Origin: Mycteria americana
Lineage: Eukaryota; Chordata; Aves; Ciconiiformes; Ciconiidae
DNA length: 64,000 nucleotides
Direction: 5' to 3'
Assembly (NCBI RefSeq): GCF_035582795.1
Contig: NC_134396.1
Coordinates: 30,857,683 to 30,921,682, forward strand
Of the stretch, positions 13,580 through 25,600 are shown piece by piece; the first letter of the stretch is position 1, and the number at the start of each line of letters is the position of its first letter. A program made the position numbers and the translations under genes. The notes below the pieces were generated by a model that was given only the letters and a program-made list of their open reading frames with translations, ran no database searches and had not been told where the DNA came from.

Positions 13580-13768
13580 AAGTTAAGCAAGCGGGACAGA
13601 AGACCAGCTTGGCTGAACAGGGAGCTCGTCCTGGAACTCGGGTGGAAAAGAAATTGTATGATCTCTGGAAGTGAGGTCAGGCTTCACAGGAAGATTACAG
13701 AGCTGTGGTTAGCATGTGTAGGGAGAAAACATGAAAGGCCAAAGGTCAACTAGAGTTGAAACTGGCCA

Positions 13769-15325
13769 GTGTTGGGTCATGTAGCAAAAAATTCTGAGTA
13801 TGTTAAGAGCAAGAGGAGATCTAAGGAAAATATTGGACCAATACTTGATGAAGATAGTCACCTGACAAAAAGGGATGAAGAAAAGGCAGAGGCATTTAAT
13901 GCTTTTTTTTTGCCTCAGTCTTTAATAATACTGATAGACCTTGGGCTGCCCCGTCCTCTGAGTTGGAAGACTTGTGGGAGCAGTGACTTTCCATTTGTGG
14001 ACCCTGAAATTGTAAATTATCAGTTGAATCTTTGTAAGTCTGTGGGGCCTGATGCGATTCGTCCCAGAGTACTGAAGGAGCTAGCAGTTGTTACAGCAGG
14101 ACCCCTCTCAATCATCTGCCAAAGGTCTTCAGAGTCAGGGGAGGTCCCTGCTGACTGGAATCTAGCCAGCATTACTCTGATTTAAGAGGGAAGACCCAGG
14201 AAAATACAGACCTGTTAGTTAACCTTAGTGCCTGGAAAAATTATGGAGAAGATCCTACTGGGTGCTACTGAAAGGCATCTCCAGGACAATGCAGTCATCA
14301 GGCACAGTCAACATGGGTTCACAAAGGGAAAATCCTGTCTAACTGATCTGCTACCCTTCTACAACAAGATCACCTGCCTAGCAGAGGAAGGGAAGGTGGT
14401 GGATACAGCTTGTCTGGATTTTAGTAAGGCTTTTGATACTGTCCCTCACAGCATCATCGTTCTGGACAAGTAGTCCAACTGTGAGATGAGCAGGTGCACA
14501 GTGCGCTGGGTGAAGAACTGGCTGAAGGGCAGGGCTCAAAGGGTTGTAGTGAATGGGGTTACAGCTGGCTGGCAGCCATTCACCAGCAGTGTTCCTCAGG
14601 GCTCAGTTCTAGGGCCAGTTCTGTTCAATACATTTATCAATGATGATCTGGAGGCAGGAATTGAGTGCACCATTAGTAAGTTTGATGATACTAAACTGGG
14701 AGGTGCTGTTGACTCTCTTGAGGGACAAGAGGCCTTGCAGAGGGATCTGGATAGATTGGAGCACTGGGCAATCATTAATCGCATGAAATTTAACAAGAAC
14801 AAATGATGGATTCTCCACCTGATATGGAGTAACGCCGGGCACAAGTATAAATGGGGAGAGGAGTGGCTGGAGAGCAGCCCTGCAGGAAGGGGTGTGGGGG
14901 TGCTGGTCGGCAGCGGGCTCAGTGTGAGCCAGCAGTGTGCCCTGGCAGCCAGGAGGGCAAACCGCACCCTGGGGAGCATCAAACACAGCATAACCAGCCC
15001 GTCAACAGAGGTGATCATCCCACTCTATTCAGCATTGGTGCAGCTTCAGCTGGAGTGCTGTGTGTGGTTCTGGGCCCCACAATTTAAGAAGGATGTTCAG
15101 GTCCTTGAATGTGTCCAGTGGAGGGCAACAAAGGTGCTGGAAGGCATGTCCTATGAGGAGCGGCTGAGGACTCTGGGTTTGTCTAGGTTGGAGAAAAGGA
15201 GGCTGAGGGGCAACCTCACTGCTCTCTACAGCTTCCTGAGGAGGGGAAGTGGAGAGGGAGGTGCTGATCTCTTCTCCCTGGGATCCAGTGACAGGATGTG
15301 TGGGAATGGCTTAAAGCTGCATTAG
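13769..15325 (+). pseudogene. CR1 reverse transcriptase domain, multiply broken
   Basis: RT pieces appear in order over at least four frames: a finger region ending at 14185, a palm with LDFSKAFDT near 14420, a stop at about 14471, then [13 protein letters not shown] near 14600 and the shortened KFDDTKL box near 14690. The C-terminal segment continues from 14894. The stop codons and missing alanine in the active-site box mean no enzyme can be made. Confidence 0.9.
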
Positions 15326-15546
15326 GGAAGGTTCGGACATGACATTAGGAAACATTTCTTTGAGGGTGGTCGAACACTGGAACAGGCTTCCTAGAGAGGT
15401 GGTCCGTGCCCCATGCCTGTCAGTGTTTAAGAGGCATTTGGACAATGCCCTTGATAATATGTTTTAACTTGGTCAGCCCTGGAGTGGTCAGGCAGTCAGA
15501 CTAGATGATCATTTTAGGTCCCTTCCCACTGGAATTATTCTATTCT

Positions 15547-16734
15547 AAATACTCCAGTGTACTCTACAATTCTGTGTGTTTAGCCCACAGGGCTGAACTA
15601 GAGCTGGTTTGAAGTAAAACCCTCTGAAAGGCAGGTAAGTTGCCTGTTGGGTCCTCATTGTGTATCCTTTCACTCTGTAGTTCCATTCCTATTGGGCTGC
15701 TGTACCTGCAGGTATACACATAGCCTTTGATGGAGAGATTATTTCTCCTGTTTTGTGCTAGTGTTGGAAAAATGAATATGATTTTTATTTCTAGGTGATC
15801 TCTTTCAAAATAGTATGCTGCTCTGGAGACAATGACTCTAAAGGACTGAGGTGGGCAAGTTAGTTGCTACTGCATTTTAGATGTGTGGGAAGGCAGTAAA
15901 GGCAGCTGGTGGTGAAGATACTGGTGGGACAAGTTCTTGTGACTCCAGCAGAGCTGTTCTGTGGGCAAACAGAAGGGATCTTTTTTTATTTTCTATCTTT
16001 AGCACTTAGGTATAATTTCTTTTCCACACTGTATGTGTTTCATATGCATATTTATGAGTTTAATCTCACAGTACATAAGCTGTACTAAAACTAGTGTTTT
16101 TTTAAATGTCAGACAAATGTAGTAGTCAGATACCCTTCTGTTCCTAAGAGATTGTTTAATCACTTTCAATTATATATCACTTCCCTAGTAATATTTCTTC
16201 ACCCTTGTCTATACAGTACATTATTTTGCCTGTGTTTATGGAGATATGTAAGAACAACACTTATTTTGATTCCAATATCAGATGATCTAAGTGGAGATAC
16301 AGATGAGCTGGGATCTCAAGACTGATACAAGTTTTGAACAAAGATTTAAGTTCCCAGAGGCGGAGAGACTTGGGCAACTTTTTAAACACCTTTTTGCCTG
16401 CCTAATCCTGAACTTTTCCAGAAACTAAGGTAAGGCATTGGAACTGAAGTTACAGTGGCCTACTATGGTCACACATGGAAGGCTCATACCCTGGATCTCC
16501 CAATTGCCTGCTCCAAGTTACCTCTGCACCAGAAAGGGGTGGGGAAGTCTTCTGTCATTAACTTCATGCCTTTTTCATGCAGTTTAGGTTTGGAGGTCCT
16601 CCCCACAGTGAATTTTAAAGAATCCTTCTCCTATTCCAGCCTTTTAGCCAGCTGTAAGAATCAATGCAAAGGGAGAACATCACATCCTGATTTTTTTTTA
16701 ACATAAAACAATAAACATGGCTTAATAAAATATC
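15547..16734. other. Intergenic, nothing recognised
   Basis: AT-rich DNA between the old CR1 and the solo LTR. No exon, repeat family or motif was recognised. The 83-codon plus frame at 16455-16706 has no family features. Confidence 0.5.
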
Positions 16735-17823
16735 TGTGGTAGGTTTGACCTTGGCTGGCTGCCAGATGCCCATTCAGCTGCTCCTCTCACTCCACCTCAG
16801 GGCGGAGTGACAGGGAGAAACAGGACAGGGAGAAAATAGGATGAGAAAACTTGTGGGTCAAGATAAAGACAGGGAGATTATTTACCATTTACTGGCACAA
16901 AAACAGACTTGACTTGGGGAAGAGTAATTTATTGCCAATTAAAAATAGAGTAGGGTGGTAAGAAACAAAGACAAAACTAAAAACACCTTCCCCCCACCCC
17001 TCCCTTCTTCCTAGGCTCAACTTCACTGCTTCGTTCCTGACTCTTCTACCTCCTCCCTCCCCAAGCAGTGCAGGGTGGGTAGGGAATGGGGGTTGCAGTC
17101 AGTTCATAAACCTTCATCTCTGCTGCTTGTTCCTCTTCACACTGTTCCCCTGCTCCAGCATGGGGTCCCTCCCATGGGATACAGTCCTTCATGAACTGTT
17201 CCAACATGGTTCCTTCTCACAGGCTGCAGCTCTTCAAGAACTGCTTTAGCATGGATCCTTTCCATGGGGTACAGTCCATCTGGAAAAGGCTGCTCCAGTG
17301 TGGGTCCCTCATGGGCCATGGTTCCTGCCAGGAATTTGCTCCTGTGTGGGCTTTCCATGGGCTGCAGCTTCCCTCTGGGTACATCCACCTGCTGCAGTGT
17401 GGGGTCCTCCAGAGGCTACAGTGTGGATATCTTGTCTGGCATGGTCCTGCACGGGCTGTGGAGGGACGACCTGCTCTACCATGGTCTTCTCCATGGGCCA
17501 CAGGGGAATCTGCTACAGTGCCTGGAGCACCTCCTCCTCTCCTTCCCCACTGACCTTGGTGTCTGCAGAGCTGTTTCTCTTGCATTTCTCTTATTCTTCT
17601 GTCTCACAGCTACTGCATAGCATTTTTTACCTTTTCTTAAATAGGTTTTCACAAAGGCACCATCAGCTTTGCTGTTTTGCTCAGTAGTGTCCTGCGGTGG
17701 CTCTGTTTCGGAGTTGACTGGAGCCAGCTGTGTCTCGCATGGGGGAAGCCCCTGGCTTCTTCTCAGGGAGGCCATCCCTGCAGCTTCCCCACTGCCAAAG
17801 CCTTGCGATGTAGATCCAATACA
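16735..17823 (-). mobile_element. Solo LTR of an avian endogenous retrovirus
   Basis: About 1.09 kb bounded by TGTGGTAGG on the plus strand and ...CCAATACA at the other end, so both strands read TG...CA (short inverted ends TGT/ACA). The flanking pentamers are ATATC (16730-16734) and GTATC (17824-17828), a 5-bp target duplication with one mismatch. Read on the minus strand, an AATAAA lies at 16933-16928, about 890 bp into the element, which fits an LTR poly(A) signal and fixes the orientation. The middle (about 17120-17500) is GC-rich and repetitive, with recurrent ccatggg / cagtcc words, and gives several spurious long open frames. No internal retroviral genes adjoin it, so it is a solo LTR left by recombination. 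The 5-bp duplication would suit an ERVL-like group (inference). Confidence 0.8.
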
Positions 17824-19551
17824 GTATCATATGTCATATTTCCTCCTACAAGGTATGTTAACTCCAGGCAGCTTGATGACAAACGCATTAGATTGAATTT
17901 CCAAGGGGAAAATGTCCATGTTTCACCTTTAGCATGTTATCTAGTGGTTTGATGTGAAGTGTTCTTATTCTGGCTCTCTTCTTCAAAGCTGTCATCCTAC
18001 TCAGCTGCTCTATACATTTCTTCACATTGTCCACACTTGAATCAGTTTGGGTCAGACAGAAGTCCAAAGTGGAAGTACTTGTGTTTCTCTAATAAGCTCC
18101 AGACTCCTACCTCTGTTTGCAGTGCTTTCAAAAAAAAAATCCAGGGTTGACCTTGTACTATTGCATGCATGACCTTGTTGCTTATGGTTTGTGAATACTC
18201 CAGTGGTCACAATAGTCTGCAGGCATTGTCTGCCACATGTATTAAATAAATAAAAATTATAGTAGGTGACCTTCCGTAACAACTGAGTTCATCAAGGCCA
18301 GCTTCAGCCTTTCCTTATAGGCCCTCTTAGGGTGCATGGTTTAGAAAGTCATACAGGCAAAAGCCTATTTGTATTGTGATAGTGTTCATTTTCCCTTTAA
18401 ATATTATCTTCCTTCCAACTATTCTCTTTCCTCCTTCCATCTATTATCTTTCCTCCCTCCCCCCAGTTTTCAGTCCAGCTCAAAAAAAATGGCCTCACTT
18501 TTCTCCCCCACCTGCTTGAATTCAAATTTAGGTGATAATCAATATGGATGAAACATCAGAAAAGCCTCTGCCAGCATCTAAGCAGTTATTTGTCCATTTT
18601 TGTCTGTACAGTCCACTGGGTTACTGTCCGTATTCTTCATTCCCAACCTTTGAAGAGACTATGTTCTAGTTGCATTCTCACAGATAGTCCTACAGAAGTG
18701 TGAGGAGCAACGCGCTTGAGTAACATGGCTAGAATTTTGCACATGGCTTTTGATAGTCATTCACTTCCCTTTAAAGAACAACATATATTTGGCCTGACTA
18801 CATCACACTTTTGCGTATCTGTCTGCTGTTCAGCATGGAAGAATTGTGGGGAAGGAGATTCTTAAATGTCTGCCAGACACATGATTATAAGTTTTTACTC
18901 CTGAGCCTTGAATATCCCCTTGAACATACAGTAGATGAGTACGTGATCACTTGCCTTTGTAGTTTAGCTGCGTTTTCTGGAATCTTGTTTGGCGAAGTGA
19001 AGGTTGGGCCAGAATGTGAGGGATCCTTCGTGAATGCCTGGGGCTAATCAGCATGTGAATCTCAAAGGCTGCAAAGTTTCCAGCGTCTGCTCCTTGAGAG
19101 GTTCCAGTTCTAGTCAATTTAGCATTTATATATATGAGGCACATACATGTTGGCCTAATACAAAATAATCTTGTAGATAAAATGATATTGTAATTACAGA
19201 GTATCTGTTGCTGAGGCAAGAATTAACACCAAAATAAGGGTGTTTACTGTGAGTGGAGGCACTCTTCAATTTTTTTTCAGAGTTCTCTAATATATGTTAG
19301 AAAAAAATATATTCATTTTTAAAACTCCTGCCATTTGAAGTCAAAACTTTCAAAAGTAACTAGTTATTTTGAGCTGCTCCATTTTTGAGGTGCATTAGAG
19401 AGACCTGCCTTTTCTGAAAATTCTACACAGCCAGATAATGTACATGCAAACAGGAGTTTTGCACTGAAAATCTTTGTCTAATTTCTTTTTAACCTATGAT
19501 ATGCAGCAGCTCACTGGGAATATATTTCTTATTTCCAAACAGATGATCAAC
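17824..19551. other. Intergenic, probably includes the HACD4 3' UTR
   Basis: No gene is recognised. The part next to 19551 should be the HACD4 3' UTR, since the HACD4 stop is at 19552-19554 on the minus strand. I did not find a convincing minus-strand AATAAA outside the LTR. Confidence 0.4.
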
Positions 19552-19634
19552 TTAGCTTCTTTTCTTTTTGATGTTTCCTGTCCCTAGGTGTGCCTTCCTT
19601 TCGGAGAAGAGGTTCTGGATGATAAAGCACATAC
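19552..19634 (-). CDS. HACD4: HACD4 exon 7 with stop
   Basis: Too short to be listed as a long open frame; found by continuing the exon 6 phase. Acceptor gattcag; encodes (G)MCFIIQNLFSERKAHLG, then TGNIKKKRS and TAA at 19554-19552. The spacing and the SER-R/K and IKKK residues match the human C-terminus. KKRS at the end fits the KKxx ER retrieval pattern. Confidence 0.92.
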
Positions 19635-22600
19635 CTGAATCAAAACACAAAATTATGTAAGAACAAGGGAGTAGAGTCCAAAGTGTCTTCAGTTCATTTA
19701 GAAGGAACAGTATGAGCCTTCATCTGGCAACCTTGCACAGTTCCTTCCATGAACTTAGGAACAGAACACTGCATCACAAAGACGAGATCCTTCAAATTAG
19801 TGTTAAAGCCAATGACAGAATGAAGACTTGGCTGTAATGTAGCCAAATTCCATTCAAATTTTTCAAAAGTATTTTGTCGAGAAGAAGGGGTCTATTTACA
19901 TCCAGATTTGGGGGTGGGCTTTTTTTTCCATCCCTTTGGATAATCGAGCTGTAAAAGTCTCAATTTAGATATAACTTCTCATGCCAGCTAGGAGGAATGA
20001 GTGAGGAGAGGTTGCACAGAATGAGAGCATGATCAAATGGGAATTGATTTAGAAAAAAAAAAAAAGGGCAACTTCAGTAAGTAGCTGTAAGGCCAGGGTC
20101 ATTGAAGCAATTTTTGTATTTTTGTTTTGTATTTTTATGCCTCACACACACTGTCTCTTCCAAATTCAATTATTTGTATTGAAAGACATGGGAAATCAAA
20201 ACAGCTGGTGATGAACTTCCCTGCACTGGTCTGCAGGAGATGTGGCAGAGAGAGTTAGAGTTTGTGAAAGGAGGTATACTGATTTGATTTTTTTCTTGCC
20301 ATAGGCATCCTAGTTGTGTTGAGACCCAGCTTTCTGGAAGATGAGATACTTACCTATAAACAGCACTAGCAGGTACGTTTTCAGAACATAGGGGAAGTAG
20401 ACTGAGAAGGCGAATGGAAATGGTAGCTTGATGGAATATGTGCCAAAGGATTCAAAATAAGGCAGTGATACACAAATTGCAAATGCTGTAAAATAACATG
20501 GTAAATCTTTAGTCAAAAGGAGGTGGAAGATCATCAAAAAGCTTCATGTAAAAGTCAGTTACCTTTAAGGCACAGATAGCTATATTATATACTGAATTTA
20601 CCATGTCATTCATATGCATATGCACATGTTGTTTTCTCCTTGAGTTCAGTTTTGTAGGTCTGAGGTGCTAATTGCTCTTAATATTAGAATTAGCAAGTAT
20701 TGCTAATATAAATAATAACAATAAATATAATATAAAATAATATAAATATAAAATAATAATAAATAATGAATAATTTTTCTATTATTATATTATTTATAAA
20801 TAATAAATATAATATAAAATAACATAATATAAAATTGCAACCTGAGGTTGCACTGCTTTCAATATGATCTCAGTGGGCACATTTCCTGGTGTAAGTATGA
20901 TAAGCTGCTAAGTATGGTCTGAGCCAATAAGGTCAGCCTTAGTCGGGGAGAAGGCAGCTTTGGGACTTGCTGTCTAATGTGGTCAGTCTGGAATGGGGGA
21001 ATCTGTGTGTCTTTTGTGGGGGTATTTTCGTGCTTTACCCAGAAAAATGAATGTTTTCCCACACTGTTAAAAAACAAAATAAAAAAAAAAAAACAGACAG
21101 ACAAAACCCAGAGAACACTTATTAAGGAAAAAAGCACAGAAAAGAGAAAGATAGGTGACATACAGGTTAATATGGGAGTACATGAACATTTATGACTACT
21201 TTGGCAACACAAAAAGAAGTATCTTAAACACAAATGACAATTGAACTGATAAAATTTGACTGAAGAAGATTAAGGAAGCAAGTCGTTGGTACCTTTCCCA
21301 TGTCCTTACCTTTAGCCAGAACTGAAAGGGGATAGAGTGGGATGCACAGTGAGAAGTTGAGCCATGTCAGTGGTAGGTAGTATATTCCCGTCCTTGCTAA
21401 CATGTTGTAAGTGTACCTGCAGCAAGAGGAACAGCAGATGAGCTCAGAGGGAATGATCATGTCTTTAAAATAAAGATGTGTTATGGAGAAGCCCAAGGGA
21501 ATTGCAGAAGAGCTTGGAGCTGCCTATCTGAGAAAATGTCGGAGCAATATTGCAACAGTTTTGTTCTGGCTCTAATTGATGTCTGAACGTAGATGGTTCA
21601 TTGTTTCAGCAGGGTTGTCTGTGTGTTACCCTAGAGCAGGCAGACAGCAATACAGCCTGAAGGCTCTATCAGAAACCAGTATGATTTCATATTGGGCCAT
21701 CAGAAAATGAATTTCAGATAAGGATGTTACAACTGAGAGGGGCAGACAGAATATGACTCTTGCTTGGGACTGAGAAAATGCTGATTTATGACTGCTGAAC
21801 CAGCTAAACCAGTGCTGGAGGAGGCTAAGCAGCAAGGTAATTGCAGGTACTTAATCTTCTGTAGTACAGCTGCTCCTCCACTAGACCTCAGAAGGGGTAG
21901 TAGGTGCAAAAAACCAGCAGCTGCTCTCCAGTGTATTGCAGCATTTTATTCTTACTGTGACTGTTAACTGCTGCTCAGTGGGAGACCAGAATGCCTAGGA
22001 CTTCAGTCTCCAAAGGTGAGCTAATTCTAGCTAGTTTGATCTAAAAGTGGTACAGCAGCTTTCCAAACACCAGAGAAACAGGTCTGATTGCATTTTTGGT
22101 CAGCTGAAAGGCTTTTTGCCCTGTGGTCTTGCTAGAGATACGAGAATAAGAATTTTTAAGCCACTGTGAGCCAGGACTGTTTCTGATGGAACCAGCATTA
22201 AACAAACTTTCTGTATTCCCTTCTTATTAATTCATTTGACCAAGTTTGCCTTCTGCAACCTCAGGATTATCTCCTTTTTTTATTATTATTGCTTTTAAGG
22301 CATAATCTCAACCCAAGACTAAAAGGAAACAGCTACTCCCTCTCTATACACCTTATTGGGCTGTTTATGGTATAAGCAGGAAACATCAGCTATAGAAAAC
22401 CTTGCAGAATTTGCTTTCAGTATATCATTAGCCATAATGCACAGGATATTTATGTCCCTGAAGAACCATGTGGAAGAACTTGTAATATTTCAAGACTAGT
22501 TGGCTAAGGGATTGGATAGATTCCTGTACACATTTAGACATGGCGGCGGCTTTGAGATGCTAGGACATGGCAAAGATGCTGTAAAAGACATCAGGTAAGA

Positions 22601-25600
22601 ATTCTAAATCTGTATGAGTTGCACTATGCGTTATTATTTGACTTGGTCATTTGCTGCTATAGACCACAGTATCTTGCCTATTAAATGGCCACTGTTACTG
22701 CTATGATGCTGGACCGTGGTTTTTAGCAGCAATAGAAAACAACGATGCATTGATAGGACTGTTAGGCAATGTCAGGACTTTACAGCTGATATTGTTTACA
22801 CTTTTGGCCTCTCTCCAGCTGCACAGAACCCTTTCATTTGAGATTAGGTTCTACTATTTTAGCTTTACAAACTTCAAAAAGAAATGGCGTAGAGCAATAA
22901 TCCAAATAACTAATACAAGTAGTAGTTTATTAACGCATGTAGTACAAATACTCTGAAGCTGACTTAAAATCTTTATCAATCCTGACGCTTTCCTTTTTCA
23001 AATCTCTTTTATAACATTTGCTGCCTAAATCCATATTCCCCAGTCAGTCTCCAAAGCAATGTACTTAAAATAGCAGAAAACTATTTTAGCAGAAAGAAAA
23101 AAGTTAAGAAAAAAATTTGCTCCCATACAGAGGTTGCCATGAGGGCTATGTCTTGTCAAAATGCTTCTTAATTTCATATGTCTTCCCTGCTGTAAGTCTA
23201 CAAACTGAGGTCCATAGAGGGTTAAGTTACATTTGAGAAATGTTACTGAGTTCACATATCGATGCAAAAGTCAGTAACGTGGAATTTTCCCCATTATACT
23301 TTTACCACAGGGAGGTACTGGTAACCTTCTACCATACAAAATTTCTGAAACAAAAATCCTGAATTGTATTCCTATCCATTTTGCCTCATGCGCATTGTCC
23401 CTGCAGTGTGATACATGCCCTACTACACCAAAATTCTCAGTTTCTGCAGCAGGAGCTTTTGGCTTTTTGGAAAGCACAGTGCAATTAAACCAGAATAGTC
23501 TTTCTGTCTTAGTAAGAAGTTCTGCCAGTGCTGCCTTATTGTGCTGTCAATCTTGGATTGAAGTGAGATGTTTAAAAAAAATAATAATAAAGCAATAGGA
23601 TTGTAAATCAGTTTTGGAAATTGCTGTTCCCCAGGAGGTAGTTGTGATTTTCTTCTAAATGTTGTTAAAAAGGTCAAATCCTTTGAACCACAAATGTTAA
23701 TGCAGCGATTTACTTCTGTAAGTCACTCTGCCTCTCAACTATGCAGATTTTTGTTAAAATTAGTAAGTAGCTTATAAGGTCCAAGATTTTTTTTAAAATG
23801 GATAATAAGCTTTTCTACCAATTTCAAAATAATTGGAATGAGCCTGCAGCACAGTGGAGGTGGGTTTCTGCTCGCAAGAATGACCCATTTTCCCCTTACA
23901 GTTTTGCCGTTGACTGCTTACCTGACCACATCTAATAAATTCCAAAGGAAAAATAAAACACACACGACATATTTCCCTTGAACTTCTTCCTGACTGTTGA
24001 TCACGACAAATAAAACAATTATTCTCTCGGTGATCTGAAAAGAAAAAAGAATTGTGAATTCAGGTAGCACCTTCTATAGCCCTCTTTTCTGTGCCGTTTT
24101 GGCAAAATAGGAGGCCACGGGCGAATCCAGTTTGCTTTACGCAAATGCTCCAGTGAACGTTTCGCTTCTTGGCCTCCTTTTGTTCAAGGCCCCGCTGTCC
24201 TCCAGCTTGGGGAACTGGAAACTGTTGGCTGCAGCATCATAGATCTGCTATGGGAAGGGTGGAGGTTTGCTTGCCAACGGGGATGACTTGGGTTTGCAGC
24301 CCAGGAAACCTGGGGATGAGCCGGCTGAGGTCGTGGGAGCAAGGACTTCTCCCACTGCGCCCTGGTGCCTGGAGGGCTGGCAGGGGAAGCTTCCTTGGCT
24401 GTCGGCTGCATGGGAGGCTGTGGGATACCAGGGGCCCTCGGGTGGGTAGTGTGCCAGACAGTGCGTATTGCACAGTCCCGGCCCTGCTTTCCATAGCTTG
24501 GAGATCTGCACCCCAAGGGATCTCTCTCATGTAAGATTTGCAGAAAGGAGGAGGAAAAGTGAATTCCTTGTTTTTCTTTCCTCCTTATTCCTGGCTAGGA
24601 GAAGTGGGTTTAAGCTTGTCATTTATGTGAATTATTGCCATAATATTTATGTCATAACATTTTTCTAGTGATTGAACCTTATCTGACCCACAAGGTATGC
24701 CTTTACAAATGCAAAGATACAAAAGTGGATTGAACAGGCAGTGTCTCCAGCTTAAAAAAATACTTTGGCAGTATTAAAGCTCAAGAAATTAAAAACAAGT
24801 GTGTCTTTTTGCAGCTTTCTCGGACAAGTTTCCTATCGGTATCCATGGCCTGCTCTGTAAAATAAATATGTCTGTAGTAGTCAGTACTGCCAACAGTTGC
24901 TTGTGAAACTCTCCCAGAACGGTACCAGTTCACTCTGATTTACACTCTGTTTGAAAGTGTTGAAGGAGAAAACATGCATCTGTTCAGTTGGTATGAATCA
25001 GTATAGCTTCACTCAGGTTTTTTTACATCTGCCATCTCTTCCATAAGGTACCTTAGGTTTAATGATTTTATGGGTTAAGATGTGAAGTCAGTGAAAAGTC
25101 ATGAAATGAAAACAGATTAACAAGGTGGTTTTTATAAGTGCAGTCATTCTTCTTCACTGGTTTCCCCCTTCCCCTTACTCCTACCTTAAACGAAATCAGA
25201 AATTGGCCTCTGAGCAAATTTGTGCAGCAGTTTTGCTATATAATGTTTACCAGCTAATGTGTGGAACATTTTGGCTACAGACTTTATTTGCAAACCACAT
25301 CTGTTGGATAAAGCAGCCGTCACTTCACTATTCAGCAAAATTACGTGAGAGCAATTTTTCATACAGAAAGAGAGCGTGTCCATCCCCTAGGGATCTGGTT
25401 CCTCATCTTGAAAAGCGCTGAGGGGCCACAACAGATAAAAATGGTTTTGCTGCCTCTCGCCCTGCCCTGACTGTCATCTTATGCTGCTGATCCCATTGGT
25501 GCCTAACTGAGGAATTGATTTCTAAGAAGGTCAGATGTTGACAGACTTCTGTATAGACGGGCCAGGAAACAGAGAGTGAGAGATAGTAAGTCCTGTGTTT

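Larger units (their letters stand above)
12660..15546 (+). mobile_element. Old CR1 LINE copy, ORF2 nearly full length but broken
   Basis: The broken ORF2 of a CR1 non-LTR retrotransposon is spread over several frames. The N-terminal APE-type endonuclease is at 12753-13199 (ETWWNESHDW; then MGDFKFPD, the Gly-Asp-Phe-Asn motif with Asn changed to Lys). The endonuclease end is at 13196-13579 (GHSDHEMVEF). RT finger and palm pieces are at 13769-14185, 14228-14473 ([12 protein letters not shown]) and 14486-14806 ([14 protein letters not shown]). The C-terminal domain is at 14894-15325. The catalytic FADD box reads KFDDTKL, one residue short. The 3' end is a CR1 tail with repeated ATTCT units. Stops and frameshifts in every domain show an old, dead copy. 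Start and end are approximate. Confidence 0.93.

Noticed and set aside
17191-17687. Several 100-130-codon frames on both strands
   Set aside because: They lie in the repetitive GC-rich middle of the solo LTR.
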